Below, piece after piece: positions 51,461 to 59,145 of a stretch of DNA of 64,000 nt. The stretch's first letter is position 1, and each line of letters begins with the position of its first letter. The translations under genes and the position numbers were made by a program. The notes beneath the pieces are model-generated. The model was given only the letters and a program-made list of their open reading frames with translations, had not been told where the DNA came from and searched no databases. Source of the DNA: Prolixibacteraceae bacterium. GTDB taxonomy: Bacteria; Bacteroidota; Bacteroidia; Bacteroidales; Prolixibacteraceae. The DNA is taken from assembly GCA_003537645.1 (NCBI GenBank), contig DPRM01000077.1, positions 12,843 to 76,842 of the forward strand, written 5' to 3'.

Positions 51461-51679
51461 ATGACCTACAAAAACGATCCGCGAATGATTACCGCAAAGT
51501 TTCAATCAAGCTGTTCAAAGTGCAGCTCGAAAATCAAAAAAGGTGAGCAAATCTATTACTGGCCATCCGACCGAAAAGCCTATTGCCTGAAGTGTGGCGA
51601 AGAACCATACCGCCAGTTCACACTTTCAGCCCAGGACGAAGAAATCTATAACAGGTCTTTCAACGGTGGATGTTATTAA
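51461..51679 (+). CDS. small zinc-ribbon accessory protein
   Basis: The 72-residue product has two CxxC knuckles, SSCSKCSSKIKKGEQIYYW and AYCLKCGEEPYRQF, forming a zinc ribbon or half-LIM-like fold. Such small proteins are common in mobile elements and often bind nucleic acid or other proteins. A strong terminator follows 5 bp after the stop. Confidence 0.75.
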   Translation: MTYKNDPRMITAKFQSSCSKCSSKIKKGEQIYYWPSDRKAYCLKCGEEPYRQFTLSAQDEEIYNRSFNGGCY

Positions 51680-51684
51680 TCAAG

Positions 51685-51706
51685 AGGGGCTTCCGCCCCT
51701 TTTTTT
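51685..51706 (+). terminator. accessory-gene terminator
   Basis: AGGGGC-TTCC-GCCCCT with a T run is followed by AGTCGATTTAA. It is the last forward signal before the minus-strand lipoprotein gene. Confidence 0.85.
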
Positions 51707-51730
51707 AGTCGATTTAAATATTGAAAATTG

Positions 51731-52486
51731 CTATGGTAAACTGTATTTCACATATACATCGTTAATAAAATAGGGATTTAGTCCCTTTTCATTTTGACTG
51801 GCTGCATCTTTATATTCCTGATCCTCATGAATTATCTTATAAACATCTGCATTTCTCCAGTTTCCAACCAGTATCTTATTGAATTTTGAGTTTTTATCGG
51901 GAACCATTTCCATAAAGGCGTAACCACAGTCAGGGTAGCCAATTTTACTTATGGTAGCATTGAGCCTGGTAATAGATTCGTTCAGCACATCAAAAGGCAT
52001 TTTCTCTGGAATAGTAAGCAAATGTATGCTTGTATATTTTTTGTCGTTTTCATAGGGTAAATAGGAACTTTGGTAAAAGCTAATCAGCCATTTGCCGTCA
52101 ATTTTCTTCAGAAAATAGTTTTCAAAGGTTTTCAGATCCATTTGCATTTTCTCATTTTTGAAATGTGCATCAAATCTTACGACTGAATGAGCCAGGTCTG
52201 TTCCAACATCTGATTTCACAAAATCAATTGTAAATTGAATCGAACTTCCTTCATACTGTTTGGCTTCTGCAATGAAATCATCAATACTGTTGGAAGTCTT
52301 TCCATTTTCATATCCAGAAAAATCAGGTGCACAAAATGTTTTCATTTGTGCATAATCAAATTTTTCCAGTGCACTGTAAAAACCTTTAATTGCAGCTTCC
52401 ACGCCTACTTTATCAGCTTCAGAAAGCTTCTGGGTACACCCCATTGATACAAGCAAAAGTGTGGCAATAACCAAATAATTTTTCAT
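51731..52486 (-). CDS. lipoprotein with SnoaL/NTF2-like domain
   Basis: The 251-residue product has a lipobox (SMGC at about residue 15), then AIKGFYSALEKFDYAQMKTFCAPDF followed by VRFDAHF and KIDGKWLISFYQSSY, the pattern of NTF2/SnoaL-like domains. The C-terminal 110 residues are an additional domain. The start is set at the ATG giving MKNYLVIATLLL. It is the only convincing minus-strand gene here and the only envelope protein of the accessory block, so it is probably a host-type cargo gene inserted between two terminators. Confidence 0.8.
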   Translation of the reverse strand: MKNYLVIATLLLVSMGCTQKLSEADKVGVEAAIKGFYSALEKFDYAQMKTFCAPDFSGYENGKTSNSIDDFIAEAKQYEGSSIQFTIDFVKSDVGTDLAHSVVRFDAHFKNEKMQMDLKTFENYFLKKIDGKWLISFYQSSYLPYENDKKYTSIHLLTIPEKMPFDVLNESITRLNATISKIGYPDCGYAFMEMVPDKNSKFNKILVGNWRNADVYKIIHEDQEYKDAASQNEKGLNPYFINDVYVKYSLP

Positions 52487-52540
52487 GGTGTGAGGATTTA
52501 AGTAATGTATTAAGTTACAAAATAAATCTTTAAATATCAA

Positions 52541-52760
52541 TAGCTTATATACAACAATTTGATCTGAAAGGCTAACTCAATTTCAAAATCACCAATTTGG
52601 TAGGTATTTACAAGCTGCTCATCCATTCGGTGAATTCGCAGAGCCAGAAATATGCGGAAGATTAGCTGTAAATCGTTTTCTTAATTAAGGGGCTTTCGCC
52701 CCTTTTTTTGGTCGATAACAACAAAACTTCAGGAGGCAGAGAAAGTAGTTACACTCAAAT
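52541..52760. other. intergenic gap with radC RNA-like remnant
   Basis: No gene is seen. GCAGAGCCAGAAATATGCGG (about 52639-52658) resembles the radC RNA core AGAGCCAGAAGCC...CCG but lacks the second arm, so it may be a decayed copy. A perfect terminator at 52687-52709 (AAGGGGC-TTTC-GCCCCTT plus T run, then GGTCG) remains although no forward gene precedes it, suggesting loss of a former accessory gene here. Confidence 0.45.
52687..52709 (+). terminator. orphan accessory-type terminator
   Basis: AAGGGGC-TTTC-GCCCCTT is followed by TTTTTGGTCG. It has the same build as the terminators behind the accessory genes but no forward gene ends before it. Confidence 0.8.
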
Positions 52761-53010
52761 TAACGGGCAAAGGTATTGATCGCCATCCGGAAAAGTCAAG
52801 GGAGCTTTTCTCCTTCCGGATGGGAAATGAAAAGCTCGCTTCGCGCTCGGTCACCTTTTTGCCCCATGCACTTAGCTCCCTGTCCCCTGCAAAAACCTGA
52901 CATTCGCACTTGACAAGAATCCGCCTGGCTCAATGTGGATTACCCGTAATTTAAATTTAACCGGCAGAGCCAGAAGCCAAAAAAAGACCGCAGGGCAGCG
53001 GCAAAACACA
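52761..53010 (+). promoter_or_regulatory. radC RNA motif, long form, copy 6
   Basis: The core TTTAACCGGCAGAGCCAGAA, GCCAAAAAAAGA, CCGC-AGGGCA-GCGG ends 9 nt before ATG. The stem CCGC/GCGG is again a compensatory variant. The upstream extension matches copies 1 and 3 apart from a different start. Confidence 0.75.
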
Positions 53011-53388
53011 ATGGGTAAATCAAATACAGCAGAAAAAACAGCCACAGTTGCTGAAGTTGTTGAATCAGTAGTAATTCCAACTATGACAGTTGTGAAAGAA
53101 GAGAAAGTGGAAGAAGCAGCACGTAAGCTGACACTCGAAGAACGCATCCAGAAAGTAGAAGACCTTTCGATGCTTATCGAGCGGTGGAAAACACTGCACG
53201 ATTCGCGCCGGAAGTTGCAAACCTTCCAGATCGGAGCCGATTCACTTAGTTCAGTTGTATCATTGCGCGATGCAAATGGCAACGAATTCAAAACTTCCAA
53301 CTCGGCAGTGATCAGCTCAGTGATTGATGAGATGAAACGGACACTGGATACCAAAATCCGTGACGTTGAATCACAAATCAACCTGTGA
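53011..53388 (+). CDS. hypothetical coiled-coil accessory protein
   Basis: The 125-residue product has a Val/Glu/Thr-rich N-terminus and a long helix (ARKLTLEERIQKVEDLSMLI, then ERWKTLHDSRRKLQTFQI), ending in another helix (SVIDEMKRTLDTKIRDVESQ). It looks like a coiled-coil protein; similar small proteins occur in Bacteroidota mobile elements. The start is set by the radC RNA. A terminator follows immediately. Confidence 0.7.
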   Translation: MGKSNTAEKTATVAEVVESVVIPTMTVVKEEKVEEAARKLTLEERIQKVEDLSMLIERWKTLHDSRRKLQTFQIGADSLSSVVSLRDANGNEFKTSNSAVISSVIDEMKRTLDTKIRDVESQINL

Positions 53389-53392
53389 TTGA

Positions 53393-53419
53393 AAGGGGAG
53401 GCTTCGCCTCCCTTTTTTT
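53393..53419 (+). terminator. accessory-gene terminator
   Basis: AAGGGGAGGC-TTC-GCCTCCCTT with a T run, then GCTCGC. Confidence 0.85.
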
Positions 53420-53947
53420 GCTCGCAAACTCGCAATCTTCACCCCATGCTCCATGCCCTCCGCTCCCCACAAATCAGCCTTCCGGCCATTGTCCCTGTTA
53501 GCAAGTCATCAATGGTTCCGCTGTATTTTTATAGTTTGCCGCCAGCTTTCTGCTCTTGCTTCCGGGAACGGACGTGTATAACCTGGCAAAGTGTGGGGTA
53601 ACCGGCTGGGTTTCTTCAGGCAATTTCACGGGTTGCATTTACACATCTTATTTCAAACACAAAAGCCAACCTGCTGCCGGTGTTACGCTAAACAATTCCG
53701 CTACCAAACCTTTATTAACCTTTTCCTGAATGTAGCTTTATCTACGGCTGTCAGTAATGATGAGTTATTGTTCAAAAATATATACAAAGGTTTGCTTCTT
53801 TTTCAGGCAACCTGACAATGAGTTTTCCCGGCATATCCTCATTTAATCGCCTTCGGCTGATTCCGGTATTCCAGTTTCCTCATTGCCATCCTAAAACGTA
53901 GCATTTCAACCTGTATAATTTTTTTTAATAACTTAAAAATCATCATT
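53420..53947 (+). promoter_or_regulatory. long 5' leader, second UTR family, copy 2
   Basis: No gene is supported in these 528 bp; short open frames have no start context. TTTTCCCGGCATATCCTCA (53822-53840) and ATTCCGGTATTCCAGTT match the leader at 49784-50148. This very long leader ends in an A/T-rich stretch at the start of the gene at 53948. Confidence 0.5.
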
Positions 53948-54256
53948 ATGACAACTTTTGAAAAGCATTACATCGGAAAAGGAAAACAGGTAGAAGGTCT
54001 CGAAATCGTAAGAGTAACATTACCGTTAGAAGGCTTGGAAGCCGCAGTGTTCGAAAAAGAAGGTGTAAAATACCTTTCGTTCGAAATCGCTAAACTGAAA
54101 ACCCCCGATAAATTCGGTCGTACCCACACCTGCTATTACCAGGAGAAAGTTTATACTGCCGATCCCGAAGACAAACAAGTGGAGAAAGCTAAAAAGGCAG
54201 GCAAAAAGAAATCAAAAAAACAGGCTGCAGAAACTGAAGATGACCTTCCGTTCTAA
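53948..54256 (+). CDS. small protein with SSB-type acidic C-terminal tip
   Basis: The 102-residue product has an N-terminal beta-rich part (VEGLEIVRVTLPLEGLEAAVFEKEG) and a Lys-rich linker (KAKKAGKKKSKKQAAE). The C-terminus ETEDDLPF has the D-D-L/I-P-F tip that in single-stranded DNA-binding proteins recruits repair and replication partners. Body length is close to a single OB-fold, but I cannot confirm the fold. Alternatively it is a decoy that mimics the SSB tail. A terminator follows, which is also the left boundary repeat of the cassette array. Confidence 0.65.
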   Translation: MTTFEKHYIGKGKQVEGLEIVRVTLPLEGLEAAVFEKEGVKYLSFEIAKLKTPDKFGRTHTCYYQEKVYTADPEDKQVEKAKKAGKKKSKKQAAETEDDLPF

Positions 54257-54260
54257 CAAG

Positions 54261-54302
54261 AACAAAGAAAAGCCGAAAGGCTTTTTTTTATGGTCGCTAC
54301 TC
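54261..54302 (+). terminator. terminator and left direct repeat of the cassette-array insertion
   Basis: AAAGCCGAAAGGCTTT plus T run and ATGGTCGCTACTC. Together with the preceding AACAAAGA it is repeated almost exactly at 62693-62735 (one extra T). Here it is the natural terminator of the gene at 53948. Confidence 0.9.
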
Positions 54303-54733
54303 ACCAAAACCATCCGGGTTAAAGCTGTAAAAACCCACCTCCAGCTCTCAAAACCTCATCTAACAATCTATAATGCTATGGAAAACAATAGTTTTTCAAT
54401 TTAACCAATAAAAATAATGAAGAAAAGTTAGTAGAAATTTTTATTTATAAACATAACCCCTTATATTTAAAACTTTGAAAAATAATTCAAAATGATTAGT
54501 AGAATCCCTGATAATGCAATTGCAATAAAATTCAAACAGTTGTTTTCAAAAACAGTGGCGAAGCAGTGGTATCAGGTTCTGAATTTTTTGGCGTGTATAC
54601 ATCAAATAATGAAAATACCCGCATGTTTGTTTGTAATTTGTTAATTTACAAATGATTACTTTGTTAACAATTGATAAAAATCAAATTAAATCCACCAATT
54701 TATTGATAATCAATGTGTAGCATATATCAATGT
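54303..54733. other. A/T-rich gap upstream of first cassette (possible attI-like region)
   Basis: No gene is supported. A short frame near 54548-54660 (SGEAVVSGSEFFGVYTSNNE) has no start and may be a gene remnant. The last part leads directly into the first cassette boundary at GTTGTGTGCC (54734). No complete attC-like palindrome precedes it, so this is either an attI-like site or the decayed end of an earlier cassette. Confidence 0.4.
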
Positions 54734-54743
54734 GTTGTGTGCC
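54734..54743 (+). repeat. first cassette boundary core site
   Basis: GTTGTGTGCC is the exact complement of GGCACACAAC at 55285-55294, the inner core at the end of the same cassette. It marks the left end of the array. Confidence 0.65.
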
Positions 54744-54851
54744 ATTTAAGGACAGAGAATCAACACTTTGATTTTTGATGTATATGATATGAGTTTGAAG
54801 AATACTTTATTGAGATATTGAGAATTTAAATAACGGATTATTAAACAAATA

Positions 54852-55256
54852 ATGAGAATTTATAATTACTTATTTTACAAATCATATTTACTCGCACAGC
54901 GATCAAGAAACTTTGATGATATTCCTGTTTTAGGAGGTATGATTTTCGTGATAGCTTGTGTAATGTTCAATATTTTTGCAATTAGCTTTGTTCTTGAAGG
55001 AGCTGGTTTAATTGATATAGATTTTAAAGAAAAGTACAAATATCCTTTTTCTTTTGGCTTGATTGGAATATTACTTTTTTACTATCTATATAAAGGGAGG
55101 TATAAAAAAATTGTTGAAAAATATTCTGAGAGTAGCAAAAACGGATTACAGATACATCCAATTTTAGTGATTATTTTTTATTATTTGATAAGCTTCTTTA
55201 ATATGCTCATTGCTGGTATGTATAAAAACAATGATTGGATATTTAGTAATTTATGA
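54852..55256 (+). CDS. cassette 1: small multi-spanning membrane protein
   Basis: The 134-residue product has three membrane segments (about 30-50, 66-80, 102-122) and a basic loop (YKGRYKKIVEKY). No family recognised. It is the only gene of the first cassette, about 110 bp behind the boundary, with an attC-like site beginning 28 bp after its stop. Confidence 0.65.
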   Translation: MRIYNYLFYKSYLLAQRSRNFDDIPVLGGMIFVIACVMFNIFAISFVLEGAGLIDIDFKEKYKYPFSFGLIGILLFYYLYKGRYKKIVEKYSESSKNGLQIHPILVIIFYYLISFFNMLIAGMYKNNDWIFSNL

Positions 55257-55283
55257 TTAATAATAAAAGATGAAAAATAAAAA

Positions 55284-55421
55284 CGGCACACAACACATGG
55301 TATAGTGCATGCGGGTTTCAGTGGTTTTCGAAGGTTTGTGGCCCGTAAAAAAAGCCGGTGTAAACTGATAGGAAATCGCCTCGTATTCCCGCACGACACC
55401 ATACCATCAACCGTTGTGTGC
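55284..55421 (+). repeat. attC-like site 1
   Basis: The outer arms GGCACACAAC and GTTGTGTGC pair; inside, ATGGTAT / ATACCAT and GTGCATGCGGG / CCCGCACGAC form an interrupted stem; the middle is unpaired. The first arm matches the start of cassette 1, the last arm the end of cassette 2. Confidence 0.8.
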
Positions 55422-55439
55422 AAAATTAAAGACCGATTT

Positions 55440-56108
55440 ATGAGAATTCTACCGATTTTGTTTTTGACTCTTTTTTTATTTCAATCTTGTACTAATCAGA
55501 CAGACAAGAATAGTATTGAAAAATATCTTGACAATTCCATAAAAGTTGATTCATTAAATGTTCCAATTGATATGAATCAAGGCTATTTTCCATTGAATAA
55601 ATTTACTGACACTTCAATTTATGTCGGTTATGATACTTTTCATGTTGAATGGTATTCAAAACATCTGATTGCCATGGAAGAACCTTTGATATTTAATAAA
55701 AAACAGAATAAATCAATATTCAGGTTTCTATGGTTAAGGTCTTTTCATAATCCAATAGCAATCAGAATTGAGAAGCAATCAGACACATACCTCTTGACAT
55801 GGAAACTGTGTAACGGAGCAGGGGGATATGAACCGAAAAAAATGATAGTAAATAAAACAAAGACAATAAATAAGGAAACATGGGATTCGTTTCAAGACTT
55901 GTTATTGAAGGTAGATTATTGGAATTTAAAAACAAACGAAGTTGAAATCCCTGGAAGTGATGGTTCCCAATGGATACTCGAAGGAACAGATGAGAAAAAT
56001 TACCATGTTGTCGATAGATGGACTCCAAGAGGAGGGATTTTTTATGATTGTTGTAATTTTCTCATAGAATTAACGGATTTAGAATTTAAGGAAGACGAAA
56101 AATATTAA
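55440..56108 (+). CDS. cassette 2: lipoprotein of unknown function
   Basis: The 222-residue product has the lipobox LFQSC (residue 14) and a beta-rich C-terminal half (DGSQWILEGTDEKNYHVVDR and WTPRGGIFYDCC). The start at 55440 is used: the open frame reaches back through the attC-like site, but only this ATG gives the signal peptide. No family recognised with confidence. Confidence 0.75.
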   Translation: MRILPILFLTLFLFQSCTNQTDKNSIEKYLDNSIKVDSLNVPIDMNQGYFPLNKFTDTSIYVGYDTFHVEWYSKHLIAMEEPLIFNKKQNKSIFRFLWLRSFHNPIAIRIEKQSDTYLLTWKLCNGAGGYEPKKMIVNKTKTINKETWDSFQDLLLKVDYWNLKTNEVEIPGSDGSQWILEGTDEKNYHVVDRWTPRGGIFYDCCNFLIELTDLEFKEDEKY

Positions 56109-56115
56109 AAAATTC

Positions 56116-56252
56116 TGCACACAACATCATGTATAAAACATTGGAGGCTAAGTGGTTATTTGAAGTATACTGCCCCGCATTAGCTTTTACAACGGCAGAC
56201 AGGGACGACGCCCGCAATCCCCAACGTTTTATACATGTACCGTTGTAGTGCA
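56116..56252 (+). repeat. attC-like site 2
   Basis: TGCACACAAC ... GTTGTAGTGC outer arms; CATGTATAAAACATTGG and CCAACGTTTTATACATG are near-perfect inner arms. The body is almost the same as site 4. The first arm is complementary to the start of its own cassette (GTTGTGTGC at 55413) rather than fully to its own right end. Confidence 0.85.
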
Positions 56253-56304
56253 TTTTAAAAAACAGAGAAATCTACAAATTGAAACCTTTAAAACGTGAAT
56301 AATT

Positions 56305-56892
56305 ATGAAAAGGAACAAACTTAAAAACGGACTAATTTTAACAGTAATTACCGCTTTCACCTTATTTTTAGTTTTTAGCTGCGAAAAAAATCAAGAAGAA
56401 GATTGGATAATCAGTTCTGACAAATGTGTTTTTGTTGACCATCATGTCAATACAAACGGAGAACTTATAGAAGGTAACTATCAAGGTGGATTAAATATTG
56501 ATTTCCCGACTTACAATTTTAACCAGACTTCAAAAATTTTAAAAGGTGAATTTGACTTCGAGATAAATAAATCGCTTAAAATAATATATGGAAATGGAAA
56601 AAGTTTAAGCGGAGTTGTTGGAGCAGGAGCTGCAACTGTACTGTATGGCGGTTACGACATTCCTTATGCAAAAGGTAAATTTGAAATAAAGCAAATTGAT
56701 TTTGATGGCACAGTTCATATTCAATACAATGATTCATTAATTGTATTAAAAAATAATGAGGAATGGGTTAATGTCACATCTGAAATTGACACACAAGATT
56801 TTGGTGAAGGAATTGCGAAAGCAAATATTATAACGACAGACAAAATTGTGAATTACGGGATAATAGAAAAATCCAAAATTGAAATTGAATAA
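56305..56892 (+). CDS. cassette 3: lipoprotein of unknown function
   Basis: The 195-residue product has a signal peptide ending LVFSC (residue 26) and a beta-rich body with Gly-rich segment GKSLSGVVGAGAATVLYGGY. No family recognised. It starts 53 bp behind attC-like site 2 and stops 6 bp before site 3. Confidence 0.7.
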   Translation: MKRNKLKNGLILTVITAFTLFLVFSCEKNQEEDWIISSDKCVFVDHHVNTNGELIEGNYQGGLNIDFPTYNFNQTSKILKGEFDFEINKSLKIIYGNGKSLSGVVGAGAATVLYGGYDIPYAKGKFEIKQIDFDGTVHIQYNDSLIVLKNNEEWVNVTSEIDTQDFGEGIAKANIITTDKIVNYGIIEKSKIEIE

Positions 56893-56897
56893 AAAAC

Positions 56898-57035
56898 GCA
56901 CTACAACAAAGTACATATTGCAGGGCGGGTTCGGTGGTACGCCAACTGCGGATTCTCGCATCACAGTTCCGTGTCCTTCTGACAGGAACACTCTTCGAAA
57001 TCCGCCCCGACAACATGTACCAACCGTTATGGGGC
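56898..57035 (+). repeat. attC-like site 3
   Basis: GCACTACAAC ... GTTATGGGGC outer arms; inner arms GTACATATTGCAGGGCGG and CCGCCCCGACAACATGTAC. The body is nearly identical to site 5. The first arm pairs 10/10 with GTTGTAGTGC at the start of its cassette (56243). Confidence 0.85.
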
Positions 57036-57058
57036 ATTAAAAGAAAAATATACCAACT

Positions 57059-57862
57059 ATGATTAAATACTTGATATTATTAGGATTTATAGCATTGATA
57101 AGTTGTAGTTCTCGGACTAATCAATCGGATAATCAAGTAGCAACAAAAGATTCACTACCATCAGAATCGGGAACAAAAAGTGAGAAATTATTTGACTTTT
57201 ATTACAAATTTGCGTCAGATAAGTCATATCAACTTGACCGGATTGAGTTTCCATTAACAATTCAGAATGCTGACAAAGCCTCTATAATTAATAAAACTGA
57301 TTGGGAACATGATTATTTGTTTATAAACCTGGAATATATAACTCATATTTTTAATTCCTTCAACAAAACGTTTGATTATAATGCTGAGTTTGGGGATAAA
57401 GCAATATTTTCATGGATTTATCCTGACAAACAAGAAAAGAAAGATTACTATTTTCGATTGACAAACGGCAAATGGTATTTAAACAAAATTATTACGGACA
57501 AAATAGATTTTGGTAATAGTGAGAATTTTGTTCTATTTCTAAAACAATTTATGAGTGATTCAGTATTTCAAATGAGTCGGATTAAGTTTCCATTGAAATA
57601 CAAAACGCTTTATGATTCAGATGAAGAGAGCTTTTTAGACACAACTTTAATTTTAAATCAGTCAGATTGGCGATTCAACTATCTTTATTATGGACTAAAA
57701 CAATTGACAAATTTTTCATATTCATGGTCATCTGAGATTGTAGAAAATGACGAGATGTTATTATTTGTAAGTGGAGTAGAAAATGGGATTTACATTCAAT
57801 ATTTCTTCAAACGGATTGATAACAAATGGTATTTGATTAAGAAAAATGACGAATCAACATAA
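57059..57862 (+). CDS. cassette 4: DUF4348-like lipoprotein
   Basis: The 267-residue product has the lipobox LISC (residue 16) and two repeats (about 45-140 and 155-262): FYYKFASDKSYQLDRIEFPL and FLKQFMSDSVFQMSRIKFPL, each followed by a W-x-x-DYLF / W-x-FNYLY stretch and ending in NGKWYLNKI / DNKWYLIKK. This matches the DUF4348 family of Bacteroidota envelope proteins. Function unknown. Confidence 0.8.
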   Translation: MIKYLILLGFIALISCSSRTNQSDNQVATKDSLPSESGTKSEKLFDFYYKFASDKSYQLDRIEFPLTIQNADKASIINKTDWEHDYLFINLEYITHIFNSFNKTFDYNAEFGDKAIFSWIYPDKQEKKDYYFRLTNGKWYLNKIITDKIDFGNSENFVLFLKQFMSDSVFQMSRIKFPLKYKTLYDSDEESFLDTTLILNQSDWRFNYLYYGLKQLTNFSYSWSSEIVENDEMLLFVSGVENGIYIQYFFKRIDNKWYLIKKNDEST

Positions 57863-57870
57863 AGATTAAC

Positions 57871-58017
57871 GCCCCACAACATCATGTATAAAACATTGGT
57901 ATTTAAGTGGTTACATGATGTGCTCTGCCCCGCATCAGCTTTTGTAACGGCAGACAGGGACGAAGCCCGCAATCCCCAACGTTTCATACCGCCTACGTTA
58001 TGCCGCATGTTATAGGC
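57871..58017 (+). repeat. attC-like site 4, with a doubled right core
   Basis: GCCCCACAAC starts the site; the body resembles site 2. At the right end two core-like motifs follow each other, GTTATGCCGC (57997) and GTTATAGGC (58009). Only the second is complementary to the end of the next cassette, so the first looks like a scar of a lost cassette. Confidence 0.8.
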
Positions 58018-58035
58018 AATAATAAAACAAAGAAA

Positions 58036-58977
58036 ATGAAGACACTAATTATTTTAACCGTATTTGGTGGATTCCTAAATTTCACCACAAATAATTGTTT
58101 GGCGCAAAACAATAGAATAATAAGCGACGAAGAGGTTTTAAATGCTGCTAATGCTTATTTAGACCATTTTGTTGAGTCAATTGATGGACAATACAGAGAA
58201 TTTGGATTCATACAAAAAGAGGACATGTATAATGTTCAACTTGGAGCACCTTACGAGGTTTTATTTCTATCTTCCGATTTTGTAACAGATTCGCTTTTCA
58301 TAGAAGAAAAGAACTATTTCACTAATGAAAACCATATATGGGAAGTCCCATTAATTTTTGAGGATACGATTCGCTGTTCTATAAAAGTAATTTATGCAAA
58401 TGATTCATTACGAGCTGTGGGAGGAGGAGGTGCATATTTTTGCCAATTTCTTGATAACAGCGAAACAAAGTACTTAATTCCACAAGAAGGAAAGAGGTAT
58501 TTGCTACTTCCAGAAGTTATTTACATGTGTGAATTTATTATGTTGAGAGATTCAAATAGTTCTTTCAAATTGTATCCCATTCGTAAAGATATCGAAGGAT
58601 ATGTTGATTGTACAAATGATATTTCCTACAATAAATACAACTCCGTAGAAGGATTTTTTAACACTTACAAAACTAAAATTTACACATCGGTAATAAATAA
58701 AGTTAAATCATCCTACAAATTCGAGATATATCCTAATCCTTTGAGCACTAACGGGATTTTACAGGGATTTATCCCTCAAACGATAGTAAAAGCTGATTTT
58801 AAAATTTTTGATTGTATAGGGAAAGCATTGTTTCAAAGTCAAATAAAGGAAAGAGGAGAAATTAAAATAGTTATAAATCGAGAAATATTTTCAACAGGTG
58901 GAATCTACTTGTGTAAAATTACATTGGACAGAGAAACAATCTCAAAAAAAATAATGGTAACAAATTACAGCCTATAA
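58036..58977 (+). CDS. cassette 5: secreted protein with T9SS C-terminal sorting domain
   Basis: The 313-residue product has a signal peptide ending NNCLAQ. The last 80 residues are a type IX secretion C-terminal domain: YKFEIYPNPLSTNGILQGFI, then ADFKIFDCIGKALFQSQI and GGIYLCKITLDRETISKKIMV (K-I/V-x-Y-PNP start, G-x-Y-x-V-x-I end). The middle part is not recognised. It needs host T9SS for export, so this cassette is adapted to Bacteroidota. Its stop codon is provided by the core of attC-like site 5. Confidence 0.85.
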   Translation: MKTLIILTVFGGFLNFTTNNCLAQNNRIISDEEVLNAANAYLDHFVESIDGQYREFGFIQKEDMYNVQLGAPYEVLFLSSDFVTDSLFIEEKNYFTNENHIWEVPLIFEDTIRCSIKVIYANDSLRAVGGGGAYFCQFLDNSETKYLIPQEGKRYLLLPEVIYMCEFIMLRDSNSSFKLYPIRKDIEGYVDCTNDISYNKYNSVEGFFNTYKTKIYTSVINKVKSSYKFEIYPNPLSTNGILQGFIPQTIVKADFKIFDCIGKALFQSQIKERGEIKIVINREIFSTGGIYLCKITLDRETISKKIMVTNYSL

Positions 58978-59107
58978 CAAAGTACATATTGCAGGGCGGG
59001 GTTCGGTGGTACGCCAACTGCGGATTCTCGTTTCGCAGTTCCGTGTGCTTCGGACAGGAACACTCTCCGAAATCCGCCCCGACAACATGTACCGACCGTT
59101 AGCGGTC
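58970..59107 (+). repeat. attC-like site 5
   Basis: GCCTATAAC ... GTTAGCGGTC outer arms around a body nearly identical to site 3. The first arm pairs 9/9 with GTTATAGGC at 58009. The TAA inside CTATAAC is the stop codon of the cassette 5 gene. Confidence 0.85.
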
Positions 59108-59145
59108 AGCTTAAAAGACGACAGCACAACATAAAACGAGACAAA

